Assembly: GCA_946902985.2 (NCBI GenBank)
Contig: OX336398.1
Location: 232,520,556-232,584,555, forward strand
Direction: 5' to 3'
Origin: Meconema thalassinum
Taxonomy: Eukaryota > Arthropoda > Insecta > Orthoptera > Tettigoniidae
DNA length: 64,000 bases
This document shows, piece by piece, positions 32,321 through 43,550 of the stretch; within the stretch, counting starts at the first letter, position 1; every line of letters starts with the position of its first letter. The notes beneath the pieces were generated by a model, which worked only from the letters and a program-made list of their open reading frames with translations, did no database searches and was not told the DNA's origin. Made by a program: the position numbers and the translations under genes.

Positions 32321-33072
32321 GATAACGAAAAGATAATACCGTAAGTCAATAAAATTATTATTCATGTAATTCAATGTACAGTTTACATTGGTAGGTCAGT
32401 CCCAGTTTCACAGTCGTACAGAGGGCAATCTACGAACCACACGCATATGTAGTTGATACGTGAGTTTCCATTTGCGCCAGAAAAAATTCACCTATCAATT
32501 TCACTTGCGTGTGGTTCGCCACCTGTCCTCTATACGATTATGAAATCGGAGTTCACTGGACAAAACCTGCAGCGTGAACTGTACCGATTCATATGCTAAC
32601 ATGAAAATAATAACTTCATGATCACGTTGCTGTGAAATTGTTGATAAAAATAGGTTGTTAGAGGTTAATATTTGAGCATGGAATAAAGCGTCCTGTATTT
32701 TATTCACGTTAACTTATGAAAATAACATAAATCATGCCAACCTCAAAAGTCAAACTTTTCACTGTACCAATACATCGTGACTACAACATTGGCATTGCCC
32801 CCGTCGAGCTGTTCTCAAGAAATAATTTTCTACATTCATCAAAATTGTAACAGATCTGGTATTTTAGTATATTTTTTAATAATTTATGTACGGTAGTTAA
32901 CATTTTCAGAAATAGTTCTGAACGTGACCTTTTTATGAATTTAAGTATCATATAGACTTTCAACTTCATTTTCCATTACATCTGATGACGAAGGTCATAT
33001 GTGACCTAATCCGGTACATTGTATTACATGAATAATCATTTTATTTATTTAAGGTATTATTTTTTCGTTATC
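32321..33072. mobile_element. Non-autonomous DNA element with long terminal inverted repeats
   Basis: The ends GATAACGAAAAGATAATACC (32321-32340) and GGTATTATTTTTTCGTTATC (33053-33072) are inverted copies. The similarity continues inward for about 60 bp through TTATTCATGTAATTCAATGT and its inverse near 33014-33045. Inside, a second palindrome lies at 32402-32549. No transposase remains. No clear target duplication was found. Confidence 0.6.
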
Positions 33073-33480
33073 CACGAGGGCTGTTTATTTTTTCAAGTTC
33101 CGATGGACTGTATAAAAATAACAGATTGACACACCAAACTGATTTTACTACTAAATGTTTGCTTGTTTTATTTTCATGTCTCAACATAATCGCCAAAACG
33201 ATTAAAACGTTATACCAGCATTCCAATGCCCTCAGCAAAATATTCTGCCGCCACTGAGGAGGGTACGTCTGGAGAGTCTCCTGAAGTTTTTCCTTTTCGG
33301 CGAGGCGTTGCCGCCCAACCATACCTTCAATTCCCGAAAAAGGTGAAAATCATTCTCAAACGCACTGTACCAACGTTTCGATAGCTTGTTTCAAAGAATT
33401 CAAGTATGAAGTATTGGACCATTTGCCGTTTAGTCCAAACAGCACTGAATGACTTTCACCGTTGTCGAGAATTGAAGGTA
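33073..33480 (-). pseudogene. Rearranged mariner relic
   Basis: The minus strand near 33185-33215 reads RFGDYVET followed by stop, the C-terminal signature of mariner transposases. The outer end CGAGGGCTGTTTATTTTTT resembles a mariner inverted terminus. The interior contains an inverted duplication (33298-33352 against 33446-33502), so gene order is scrambled. The catalytic domain is absent. Confidence 0.65.
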
Positions 33481-33483
33481 TGG

Positions 33484-33965
33484 TTGGGCGGCAATGCCTA
33501 CTTTTTGTATCCTCTTTGCTTCGTCCGTCACTGGTTAGTTTGCTTCCTAAGTAAAAGAAGTCTCCTACTTCCTTCAGCTTTTCACCTGCCAATTTGATGT
33601 CTATAGAAGTTACTGATTTTTTTTTCGGCTGCATTCCAGTATTTTTGTTTTACATTTATTAATTTTTATCATGAATTGTTTCCGTAAGACGGAGTCCATA
33701 CCATTCAAAAACTCATTCAAATCCTCAGGCGTGTCGGCCAAGATGACGATGTCATCAGCAAATCTCAGAATTGAAATTATTTCTCCTTAAATCTTCACTC
33801 CCACTTTAAATTGTTCTCCAATTTCATTGCTTGCTCAATGTAAAGATTGGAAAATATGGGTGATAAGTTGCAGCCGTGCCTTACACCTTTCTGAATACCA
33901 GCTTCTCTCTCATGTCATTCAGCTCGAATGGCTGCTGTCTGGTTTCTGTATAGATTGTAGAACAC
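33484..33965 (-). pseudogene. LINE W reverse transcriptase, copy 3 (upstream segment)
   Basis: The minus-strand frame 33356-33634 includes DFFYLGSKLTSDGRSKED, a conserved block just after the polymerase palm. Sequence to 33960 continues upstream, with broken frames, through the region encoding the ADD-type motif (GATGACGATGTCATCAGC on the plus strand at 33743). The 3' part present in the other W copies is missing. Its left edge abuts the mariner relic. Confidence 0.75.
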
Positions 33966-34930
33966 CCTGTATTCTTCAATAATGTGGACACCCCTCTAAT
34001 TTAATAATAACTCACACGTAGCGAGAAGGTTACGATAAAAATGACACAGAATAATATCACAGTTGCGGAAAGAGACGTGTAAAACAAACAGGCAAACGTT
34101 ATGTCCAACATGACATTTTGTGTGTGTGGCAGCAGTGTGTGTGCTCATCGCATGACATCTGGTGTCAGAATATGTAAATACAATCAATATTGCATTACAT
34201 CACCCCTCCGTCCCCTGATCATCATGCATCAGTCGCAAATTATAAGCTTTTTCTGTTTTTAAAAATGTATCAGAGGGGGGAGATTTGTCTCTGTGTGTGT
34301 GTGTGACCTACCAACAGTCATTAGAGTTAATGAACGCCAAATTAACGGCAAATAATTCGCAAATTAGGTGAAATAATTCATAACGTATGGTTTGTTACAC
34401 TTTTACTAAATATACAACCTCAATACACCGACACTTTTGATGTGAAACGGCGATAGCTTTAATCATAACATTTGGCGGATAGGATCTGTTCATCTGAAAA
34501 TGGTACACGAGTCGTGTTTATCGTCGGATATCAAACCAGAGACTATTTTTCCTTAGAGCTAAATCTCTTTATCCTTACTATTGCAATATGAAAGCAATGT
34601 TGTAATTGCATTCGAATTGTAATAACTTAAGGATACTGTGTAGGCCTACTCTTGAGCGTGTGAATTATACTAAGCATTTTCTCGTTTCGTGGTGACATTC
34701 TTGTAACGTGCAAAGATCAACTTATTCCGAACTGGATGACAACCATGTAATGATATTTTGAGGTGAGAATATCTGGAAATTGAATACAAATTACAACAAA
34801 AGAAAATTCAGAAAAAAAGTCACATTGCATTATTCAGGTACATTCCTCTCAGTTGGTTTTCAACTAAACACTTCCTAGGTTTCTTTACATTCTTCAGATA
34901 TTAGTAAACCGAGAAATAATTGTAATCCAT
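33966..34930. other. No recognisable feature
   Basis: AT-rich sequence with short GT runs (34120-34145, 34293-34306). No supported frame. Confidence 0.45.
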
Positions 34931-34935
34931 TAACT

Positions 34936-35455
34936 ATTAGTTTGGTTGGTTCCTCAGTTTAGGGGCTGCGAAAACGCGGTCATGTAGCCCCGTGTACTTT
35001 GGGTGTGTATATAATCTGTCTGATAACCGGAGTTAATTGTGATGACTGTATTAGTGTGTGTTATCTGTTTCCAATTCAGGTAAGCAGACGATAATTTAAA
35101 GTACTGTAGTTCCTAGTTTTGCTACCAAATACTACCGTCCACGATACCTAGGTTGCGGACTTGGCTACCAGATGCCATCTCAGTCATCACCTGGCGGTGA
35201 ACGTTGGAACTAATAGAGCGTTATCAATTCCAACCTACAAATTTCAGCTTCGCACAAGTGTAGTTAGTGGAAGGTACTTTTCCATTCCATAAATCTATGA
35301 CATGGGCCCGCCGGCTTTACTTCCCCTCCGAAGAAAGGCAAACTAAGGGATTTTGAACGCTCTTAAAAAATCCGACGACTTCGGTCGGGTTCGAACCTGC
35401 GACCTTGGGCATAGAAGCTCAGCATGCTACCGACTATGCCACTGAAGGCGCTTCA
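34936..35455 (-). repeat. SINE S5, copy 2
   Basis: The minus-strand head at the right edge has GGCATAGTCGGTAGCATGC and box B GGTTCGAACCCG. The body and the distinctive tail (GGGGCTACATGACCGCG, ending ACTGAGGAACCAACCAA) match 17505-18062. This composite pairs the S4-type head with an unrelated 3' end. Confidence 0.8.
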
Positions 35456-36112
35456 TTAAAAAATAAGCAAGTCAGTTAGAAGATTTTGTCTTATATTCTA
35501 CTCGAATATTAATGAACTAAATAGTTTAACATTGTGAAGTCAGCTGTTCTCAGTGAAGAAAGAACTAAGCGAGTATTTGGTTGAAAAACAACTTAGATAA
35601 GAGTTCCAGAATAACCTATTGTTATTTTATTCTCAATTTCCTTTCGTTGCAATTTCCATTAATTTTCTAGATTTTCTAACCTCAAAATACTGCATCATCG
35701 AATGGTTATCATCCAGAAGTTTCTGTGTGCACGTTATCTTAGACATGGCGTTACCATGATGACGCCTGACAACAAGCTCAAGAGTATGTACTTCCTTGGG
35801 AGAAATGTTTGTTGTTATCAAGTCTGCGCCTTTTCAGGAATGGTCAGGCAGTAGGTATGACCATCTCCACTCCCTGTAAGGACATGGGTGCTGTTAGGAG
35901 CTACATTGTGTTTCAAGTCTAAAAGCATTTTACATTTCTCTGAAAAAGATAGCTTGATCCTCATAATAACTAGCCTAGTGTATGATTAGGGTTAATCCTC
36001 CCACCACCTACTCCATAAAGGACAGAGGCTCTATCATTTTACTCTCATACTGTGTGTAACAAGCCTGACGCTTCTTTTGTAAATATTCTGTGTACAATGT
36101 TGTTGTTGTTCT
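35456..36112. other. No recognisable feature
   Basis: No supported frame or repeat. A TTG-rich stretch at 36097-36120 leads into LINE W. Confidence 0.45.
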
Positions 36113-36800
36113 TGTTGTTTGAGTCTTCAGTCTTCAGTTTGATGCAGACCTCCATCCTGTACTGAGCTAATCGTTTCATCTATACATAGCTACCACGCAT
36201 TACATCCGAGGCAATTTGTATAACATACACTAACCATTGTCTACATATACAGTACTTGTCTTCAACCCTTACTTCCAAACTAAGTTGATATTCCTTGGTG
36301 TCTTAAGAATGTCCTACCAACCTATCTCTTCTCTTCGTTAACAGTCACCAGAAACATCTCTGCTCTCCCACTAGTCTTATTACCTCTTCGTTTGTAACCC
36401 TATCTACCCATCTGATCTTCATCATTCTCTTGTAACACCATATTTTAAATGCTTTTATTCTCCTCTTTTCTGCTGCACCAATAGTCCAAGTTTCACTTCC
36501 ATAGAGCACCATGCTCCAGACACCTAAATCTACAGTTGGTATCAACAGATTCATTTTCTGTAGAAAAGGCTTTTTATGTCCTCTTTGCTTCGTCCATTAC
36601 TGTTCATTTCGCTTCATAAGTAGCAGAAGTCTCCTACTACCTTTCATACTTTCCTACTTTATTATTTCTTTCGAATGCATTCCAATATATTTGTTTTACA
36701 TTCATGAATTCCTTCTTAAAAACGCAGCCCACATCTTTTAAAAAATTCATTAAATCATTTGGTGAATCGGCTAAGATGACCGTCATCAGCATCCACCTCT
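36113..36800 (-). pseudogene. LINE W reverse transcriptase end, copy 4
   Basis: The minus-strand frame 36345-36554 encodes LYGSETWTIGAAEKRRIKAF and WCYKRMMKIRWVDRVTNEE. Small deletions relative to 24826-25515 (near 36525 and 36645) break the upstream part. The 5' end is truncated near 36800. Confidence 0.85.
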
Positions 36801-36838
36801 ACAATTTAATTAACTTAATATAAATATGTATTTTAAAA

Positions 36839-37180
36839 GAAGCCTCTGTGGCTTAGGTGTCAGCACGCCGGCCTCTCACCGTTGGGTCCATGGTTCAAAT
36901 ACCGGTCACTCCATGTGAAATCTGTGCTGGACAATACGGAGGCAGACAGGTCTTTCTCCGGGTTCTCCGGATTTCGCTGTCAAAACTTTCATTACAGCAA
37001 CACTCTCCACTATCATTTCATTTCATCTGTCATTCATCTAATCATTGCCTCAGAGGAGTGCGACAGGCTTCGTCAGCCGGCACAGTTCATATCCTCGCCG
37101 CTAGATGGGGTCTTCATTCATTCCATCCCTGACCTGGTATGTCGACTGGAAGCAGGCTACGATTGGCTGATGACCTCGCT
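36839..37180 (+). repeat. SINE S1, plus-strand copy
   Basis: Head GCCTCTGTGGCTTAGGTGTC, box B GGTTCAAATACCGGTCACTC, body TGCTGGACAATACGGAGGC and CATTGCCTCAGAGGAGTGCG, and 3' part TCCATCCCTGACCTGG. The 168-codon frame 36882-37388 is just a read-through of this SINE. Confidence 0.85.
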
Positions 37181-38080
37181 CTTCCATCCCTTATGGGCCA
37201 CTAGGTCTGAGTTTTTAGGCAAAAATGTCAAAATAACTGTTTTTTTGTTTTTTCCATATATATCTTATGGACCCCTGTGGATCATTTTAGTAAAACAGTT
37301 TTCATGCACTGCCATTTTTAATGGCTCAGCGACATTTTTAAATCTCTTCTGCGTAAAAAGAAGATGGAAGGCAAATCATAGAAAGTAGGCTATACTCTTC
37401 AAACTAGAAATCCTAGAAAGTCGCAGGTTAACTCAAACGAAAGGTCTCCATGCTCTTTATCTATAGAACAAAGCATTGCATTTTTCAGATTTTTTCCAGA
37501 AATGTTTCATTGGGTGAGCCAAACTGGTTAATATAGCATGCGATTTTATAAAAATGCTTTTATCTCCAAACAACATTTTTAGGTAATCAAAATGCTCCAT
37601 GAGCATGAGATATTCGCCAATTTCACTAAAATAAATCACTGGATATTCAGAAACACATGTGTTGTAAGATAACATTGCAATATCTCCAGTCACGTTGTAA
37701 ATTGCACAACAAAAATATTTAAAAAACTATGAAAAATTATCAAAATTCATAAAACATGATTGCACATCAAGAAAAAATTAATCTGACAGCATACATGTAT
37801 CACTTTCCTGAATTGTATCAATGTTATAACATTCAGAATAGTTTTATGTATATGTATTGAAAATATCAAGCTTTTTACACAATTTCTAATGCGCATGGAG
37901 CATTTTGATCACACGGTATATTTTAATCATATAATTAGTAAAAAATCAGTTACATTTTATCCAATTGTTTCCAATTTGGTATGTGACTTAGTGTTACTAT
38001 CCTGAGTATGCAGTTTAAATTTCAACTCATTCTGATAAAAAATGTGAAAGTTGAAAAATTCAGTCCTAGTATCCCTTAAA
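37181..38080. other. AT-rich, no recognisable gene
   Basis: Contains an inverted pair ATCAAAATGCTCCATG (about 37578) and CATGGAGCATTTTGATC (37895), which could be the arms of a decayed DNA element. Otherwise nothing is assignable. Confidence 0.4.
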
Positions 38081-39179
38081 AAAAAAACAATCATTATCAA
38101 CAACTACAACAACCATTACCGTCACTGGATGTGTTGCATCGCTGTAAATTTGAACACACACCCTCTTACCTCGTCCCTTTCCATTCCCCTGTTATAAACC
38201 TTCTTATAAAAGAAAAGAAACAAGCGACAAAACTTATTTACAGAACATAAATTCCACCCTCACACATTTGACGATATATCTATCACATCCTTCACCCCTT
38301 TACATGTTTCTCTTCCTGAGATGTATTGTTGTATCCGATATATATGCATGAGGCTCTCTCAAATGATCAATGTAAGGGAACAGAGCAAGGATATAAAGAC
38401 ACGCACGAAAGTGAGAGAGATAATATACGAAGAAAGAGATGAAGGAAGATATGAGTGTGTGGGAAACCGATTCTATTCCATCTCTGCGAAGAGCGGGCAC
38501 ACACACACACACACACTATGACAGTGTTATTTAGAAATGTACTTTTCTAGCAATTCACAATGGAAAGAAGGCTTCAGGAGGGTGAAATAAAAATAGGCAA
38601 TATCTTGAAAAAAATTCGCCAATACGAACTCATTCCGTAAACATAGCAATATATCTGTACGTGTTATTGTCCGGAATACTTGCTGTATCCGTCTGGATAT
38701 TCACTTTTCCGTAACGGAATCCATGGTATAAAGGAAAGAATATATAAATCGGGGGACGTTGCAAGGACAGAAGTATGAGAAGTTGACAATACTGGTATCC
38801 GAAGGAATCCATTTCCAATTTTCACATAATGCGTGGTCAAATAATATTTTGAAACACTTTTGAATAATGTTTCTATATTAAATTCTGTCAATGATCTGAA
38901 GGGGTAAACTGAGGCCAAGTCTATGTCACTGTAGCTAGGCGTGACAACCGGACATAGCAGCTGAGACCATCTTACTGGTAACCATGGCAACTAGAACAGT
39001 ATAATATATTATTCAACAACAATACTAGGAAGTGAAGCTTCGACATTTCTACGTTCCTCGACAGACGGCAGCACATGCGTTCGACTGAGGCGATATCTAT
39101 GATTCATGCCTGAGTCCCGCCTCCCAAAACAAATCTTATATTGCCGGCTGAATGTCGGTCAGAGAAAGCAGGTTGGGCA
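38081..39179. other. No recognisable feature
   Basis: A CA microsatellite at 38498-38516. Two overlapping minus-strand frames of 62 and 108 codons (38630-38990) have no motif I recognise. Confidence 0.4.
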
Positions 39180-39540
39180 ACCAAAACGCTAAAAAATTGT
39201 TCTGATAACCAATATGAAGAAATGTCAAATTGATACAGGTAACTGGGAGGCTGTCGCAACGTCCATCAGGGCCACTTGCTCTTCGAACAAGAGAGGAGAA
39301 GGCTTCAGGCTGGAAAAAGAAATGCCAGAAAAGAGCGCATTAATCGGAGAATGATCAACCCCCAAGATCCATTGGCTGCTCAAGACCTTTTGTGCCAATA
39401 TTGTGGGAGAGTCTGTGGTTCTCTGATTGGACTGTACAGTCACCAAAGAACTCACGCAATATGATGGTTTACAGCGCAGATTTATATTACTTTGGAAGAC
39501 AACCATACTCGTATCACGAGTGATAGCCTAAATAATAATA
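39180..39540 (+). pseudogene. LINE C-terminus with C2H2 zinc finger
   Basis: The frame 39276-39464 encodes ERRRLQAGKRNARKERIN and ends CQYCGRVCGSLIGLYSHQRT plus H, a single C2H2 finger. Such a terminal finger is typical at the end of several non-LTR retrotransposon polyproteins. A frameshift near 39276 separates it from NWEAVATSIRATC upstream. The 3' tail reads CTCGTATCACGAGTGATAGC then AATA repeats. 5'-truncated. Confidence 0.7.
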
Positions 39541-39614
39541 AATAATGAGTAGAGCACGGTTCTGTTCTGTTAACAGTTGCATTCCGATTAAAACACACAA
39601 TTGTTGCCAATTTC

Positions 39615-39890
39615 ATTCATTCGTTCTTTCTTTCTTTCTTTCTTTCTCTTTCGTTTTTTCTTTCTTTCTTTCCTTCTTTCTTTCTCTCTCGTTCTTTCCT
39701 TCTTTTTTCTCTTTCTTTCTTTCTTTCCTCCTTTCTTTCTCTTTCGTTCTTTCTTTCGTTCTTGCTTTCTTTCTTTACTTCTTTTTTCTCTTTCTCTCTT
39801 TTTTCCTTCCTTCTTTCTCTTTCTTTCTTTCCTTTTTTCTTTCCTTCTTTCTTTCCTTCTTTCTCTTTCTTTCCTTCTTTCTTTTCTTTC

Positions 39891-39926
<36 letters not shown>

Positions 39927-40392
39927 TCCTTCTTTCCTTCTTTCGTTCCTTCTTTCTTTTTCTTTATCTTTCTTTCTTTCTTTCTTTCTTTCCTTCTTTC
40001 TTTCCTTATTTCTTTCTTTCTCTTTCTTTCTTTCCTTCTTTCTTTTTCTTTCTCTTTCGTTCTTTCCTTCTTTCTTTCTCTTTCTTTCTTTCTTTCCTTC
40101 TTTCTTTCGCTTTCTTTCCTTCTCTTTCTTTCTTTCTTTCTTTCCTTCTTTCTTTTTCTTTCTCTTTCTTTCTTTCTTTCTTTCTATATTTCCTTCTTTC
40201 TCTTTCTTTCTTTCCTTGTTATTTTCTCCTTCTTTCCTTCTATCTCTCTCTTTCTTTCTTTCCTTCTTTCTTTCTCTTTTTTTCTCCTTCTTTCTTTCCT
40301 TCATTCTTTCTCTTTCTTTCTCTTTCTGCCTTTCTTTCCTTCTTTCGATTTACCTTTCTTTGCTTTCATTCGTTTGTTCTTTCTTTTTCCCT
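39615..40392. repeat. Imperfect TTTC/TTCC polypyrimidine tract, 780 bp
   Basis: Almost pure C and T on the plus strand. The long frames it creates (up to 286 codons, poly-F/S/L, and poly-K/E/R on the minus strand) are products of low complexity and not genes. It runs directly into a LINE 3' terminus at 40393. Confidence 0.95.
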
Positions 40393-40455
40393 TTGGGGCC
40401 GATAGCCTAGATGTTAGGCCCCTTAAAACACCAATTATCATCATCATCATTCTTT
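40393..40455 (+). repeat. LINE 3' terminus with ATC tail
   Basis: GGGGCCGATAGCCTAGATGT...CCCCTTAAAACACCAATT followed by ATCATCATC, the same terminus as at 29398-29455. It indicates that the polypyrimidine tract lies in the 3' untranslated region of this LINE. Confidence 0.7.
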
Positions 40456-40905
40456 TTCCCTTTATGGTTTCTTTTCTCTTTGTTTCTATATTTATTTTAA
40501 TTAATGAAACATTTGAATGAATAGACTTGCCCACCGAATCATTCGATTATTGCCTGAATACTGAAGTTATTTCACAAATGCCAGAATTTGGAAATTCTCA
40601 ATGGGTTGGATAATCGACCAATTCGATGTTCAAATATGATTTGCCTTACTTGCGAGTTATTCTCTATCGTTTATTTGTGAGGCTGTAAAATTAAAAAAAT
40701 TACGAGCCTTACAGTAGTCGCATATGATGTGTAACATCTGACATGTTATCCTACTATGAAATTGAGATGAAATATGTGAGGTCAATTTCTATCGCCTGTA
40801 CTCCTCGAGTTTTAATTTTTTTCAAACGTTTCTTTTGTCGATAATTTCGCATATATTCTTCTCTGGATTTACCCATCTCTCCAAATCACAAAATCATGAA
40901 ACAAG
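40456..40905. other. No recognisable feature
   Basis: AT-rich, no supported frame. Confidence 0.4.
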
Positions 40906-41195
40906 GGGCGTCACTCCGAGTCCTACAACACTCATACAAGTCCCTAACATTATTGGTTCGCGAAATATTAAAAAGCTGATGACCTATTAGTTTTGGGTCC
41001 TTTGGTTAAATTAAGAGGGGGATAGAAAAAAAGACCCGTCCCCCGACTCCTAGGACACCTCATACAAGTCCCTAGCATTATTGGTTCGCGAGATATTAAA
41101 AACCCGATGACCTATTAGTTATGGGTCCTTTGGTTAAATTAAGGGGACTATAGGAAAACGGGGGGTGTCATCCCGAGTCCTAGGACACCCCTAGC
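40906..41195. repeat. About 130-bp direct tandem repeat, just over two units
   Basis: ACTCCTAGGACACCTCATAC, CATTATTGGTTCGCGA and CTATTAGTTWTGGGTCCTTT recur at a spacing of about 128-131 bp. The third unit is partial. Confidence 0.8.
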
Positions 41196-41558
41196 TAAGA
41201 AGAAATGTAAAATTGTAGAAATTAACCTAGAAGTATGAAAAAGATCCGCACTAAAATATTTATTCGAATGATTCCATATCACTTACTCATTTTTTTTATT
41301 TTTTTTAAAGAATGAACCTTGTGCCAGCAAACATGAAGGTTCCCTTCTTGTTATTACCATCGCTAAATTCCCATTACTATTATGCTATGAAGTTTTGATG
41401 GCTCAGCGATGATGCAAGTCTCGGCTGGGTGACTTGTGTCTGCCGGGAGCGCAAATCCATAGTTAACAGTGAATTCTGTTGGTCATTGAAATAACTACTT
41501 GTAAAACTCCAGTGCCAAATCCTGACCCGTGCGCATGAGCGAGGTACGTCGTGGTACC
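41196..41558. other. No recognisable feature
   Basis: Contains a T-rich run at 41290-41307. The minus-strand frame 41380-41637 has no motif. Confidence 0.35.
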
Positions 41559-41794
41559 AATGATTTATTGTAGGAATATCTTTAACGGGACATCCAAACC
41601 TTGAAGTAAACCGTATGCGATATATATTCCACAGCAAAAGTAAGAAGATTTAATAAATCATATTTTTTTCAGCAAATATGATATAATGAATATTTCCACA
41701 CCAAAAAACGACAAATTGGAGATGATTTATTGTAGAAATATATTTAATGGGGTCTCCAAACCTTGAAGTAAACCATATGCGATATACATTCCAT
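41559..41794. repeat. Direct repeat pair of about 73 bp
   Basis: 41559-41632 and 41722-41794 share ATGATTTATTGTAG, CCAAACCTTGAAGTAAACC and ATGCGATATAYATTCCA, separated by about 90 bp of different sequence. Confidence 0.8.
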
Positions 41795-42569
41795 ATAGGG
41801 CTGTATGTTGGCCGACAGTCCGCCGTGGTACCAGTCTCCGCCACCGCGCGCGTTCATTGTTTCCTCTTACTCATTTCCGTTCCATTTCCGTCCCATTTCC
41901 CTCCCATTTCCGTCCTTTTTCCAAAATCACTCCCACAAAAAATATCCAGCAACCGAGTGGAAAGATGTTACACATCAATAACAAAAATATGGGACCATGT
42001 TCTATGTAGAAAAGTAACGCAAAATTTACTTCGTATATTGTAACTGTAATGGAGTTACTGTTAGGGTCAGTAACGATAACTGTCAATTGGTGACCTTTGA
42101 AAAGGTCTCTTTGAGACACATCAACTGAACGGTGTCGTACCGGCAGCCACGGTATCTTCAAGGAATTTGTCATTGTTAATGTATGCAATCTGAAGGTAGT
42201 TTTCTAGTGTTCGCAAGTTAAACAGCTGCGCTAACTTATGCAATCAAACTAATTTTTCCCCTAGCGAGTTAGTTATTAGAAAGTTCCGAAATACCCACTT
42301 ATAAAGTCATTTCTCTTGTAGATAGAAGGAAGGGCCAGGAAGAAAGTTAGCTAACGATGACGAGAATTACCTCGATACAACGATAAAAAGAAACTTGCAG
42401 GATATCCGCTACCTGCAAAATAACTTGTGTTAATCTTCAAACTTTTCGCTTCCTGCCTTCAACTTGCTAATGTTACGTTTTCTTATCTCGTGATTATATT
42501 CACAGCACGGGGAATGAGATAGTGCCAACTTCGGAAATAAAAATAAAAAATAACAAGTCGTTATGGAAA
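41795..42569. other. No recognisable gene
   Basis: Includes a short CCATTTCC-type tandem stretch (41872-41921). Otherwise unassigned. Confidence 0.4.
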
Positions 42570-42720
42570 CACTGGTGAAGACGGTCTCGTGTCGTAAAGG
42601 TAGCTCGCTTGTCTCTTAGCTAGTTGGTCTTGTGCTCCATTCCAGGGAAACAGTATCGTGAGGACAATTTAGTAGCTGTCTGATCTGCTAGGCAGTGACC
42701 CCAGGGGACAAGTCACAGTA
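42570..42720 (+). repeat. SINE S6-related fragment
   Basis: GTGTCGTAAAGGTAGCTCGC with box B-like TGCTCCATTCCAGG, then GAGGACAATTTAGTAGCTGT and GCAGTGACCCCAGGGG. It parallels the head and front body of 50394-50672 but is well diverged. Confidence 0.5.
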
Positions 42721-42741
42721 TATTGTGCGTTAATGTGATTT

Positions 42742-43126
42742 TGCAGTTTGCCACGGTGGGTAAGTGGTTATCGTGTCAGACTACCAATCCCAAGCTTGCA
42801 GGTGCGCTCCTGGCCGTGGTAAGTGATTTTTGAAAGTCGGCAAACATCTCGGTAAGCATGTCATATGTTGTCGGCATGATAAAGAACCCATTTAAATTCA
42901 GTAGGCCGTGTTCATAATGGCAAAATTACCTCGGGATTTTCGGCCAACACAAAGTTCCTCATTTCTCTACTAGAAAGCGCTATAGCGTTAAGGAGCTTAG
43001 ATGACTAACCTCCTTGACTTTCATAGCGCTCCAAGGAACAAAAAATGACATGCAAGCTGCCCCCTGGTCGTCAAATAACAAGGCTTGCACCCGGCACCCG
43101 AGGCCATACGATATTATTATTATTAT
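42742..43126 (+). repeat. SINE S2, plus-strand full-length copy
   Basis: Head TTGCCACGGTGGGTAAGTGG, box B-like GGTGCGCTCCTGGCC, body AGTAGGCCGTGTTCATAATG, 3' end GAGGCCATACGAT followed by ATT repeats. LINE X copy 4 inserted into the ATT tail. Confidence 0.85.
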
Positions 43127-43498
43127 ATATTTTTTTTTTTATCGTTTCGGTCGTCTATGGACCACGTTATTTCAACTGCCTTTTCCCTCGTTCTTTCACA
43201 TTGGCCCAGTATTCGCGCATTCTTCTTCGGTGAGCTTCCCTTCGTTCTTCGGTCCACTTCTTGCCAGTTTTCAATATAGGTTTTGGCTGAAAACTCCGTA
43301 TCTCCCCAAGTTTCTTCTTCAAAGAGTCACGTTCCAAGATGTCCTCATGTGATATCCCCAGTTCTTGTAGGTCTTTTTCCACCTCTGTAAACCAGATCCC
43401 TTTGGTTTTCTTTCCCACAAAGTAGGCACAGATTCGATTGGACAATCTTCCGGAGTTCATTCGTGTTAAATGGCCATAAAAGGAGAGTCTTCTTTTGC
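43127..43498 (-). pseudogene. LINE X C-terminal region, copy 4
   Basis: The minus-strand frame 43167-43559 encodes KRRLSFYGHLTRMNSGRLSN, EVEKDLQELGI and KTGKKWTEERREAHRRRMRE, the most intact LINE X tail here. The 3' end carries GTGGTCCATAGACGACC and an A run. It is flanked by ACGATATTATTATTATTAT on both sides (43108-43126 and 43499-43517), consistent with a target duplication within the SINE tail. Confidence 0.85.
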
Positions 43499-43502
43499 AC
43501 GA

Positions 43503-43545
<43 letters not shown>
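43499..43545. repeat. ATT microsatellite
   Basis: About fourteen ATT units (43503-43545). They continue the S2 SINE tail on the far side of the LINE X insertion. Confidence 0.85.

Positions 43546-43550
<5 letters not shown>

Noticed and set aside
36882..37388. 168-codon plus-strand frame
   Set aside because: It reads through SINE S1 in a frame not preserved in the other S1 copies.
37578..37912. Inverted pair ATCAAAATGCTCC as transposon ends
   Set aside because: Only about 16 bp match, with no target duplication and no second copy.
38630..38990. Minus-strand frames of 62 and 108 codons
   Set aside because: No recognisable motif and no second copy. I could not exclude a decayed transposon ORF but cannot support it.
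39545..40520. Overlapping long frames of 238-286 codons on both strands
   Set aside because: They are translations of the TTTC tract (poly-F/S/L or poly-K/E/R), open only because the composition excludes stops.
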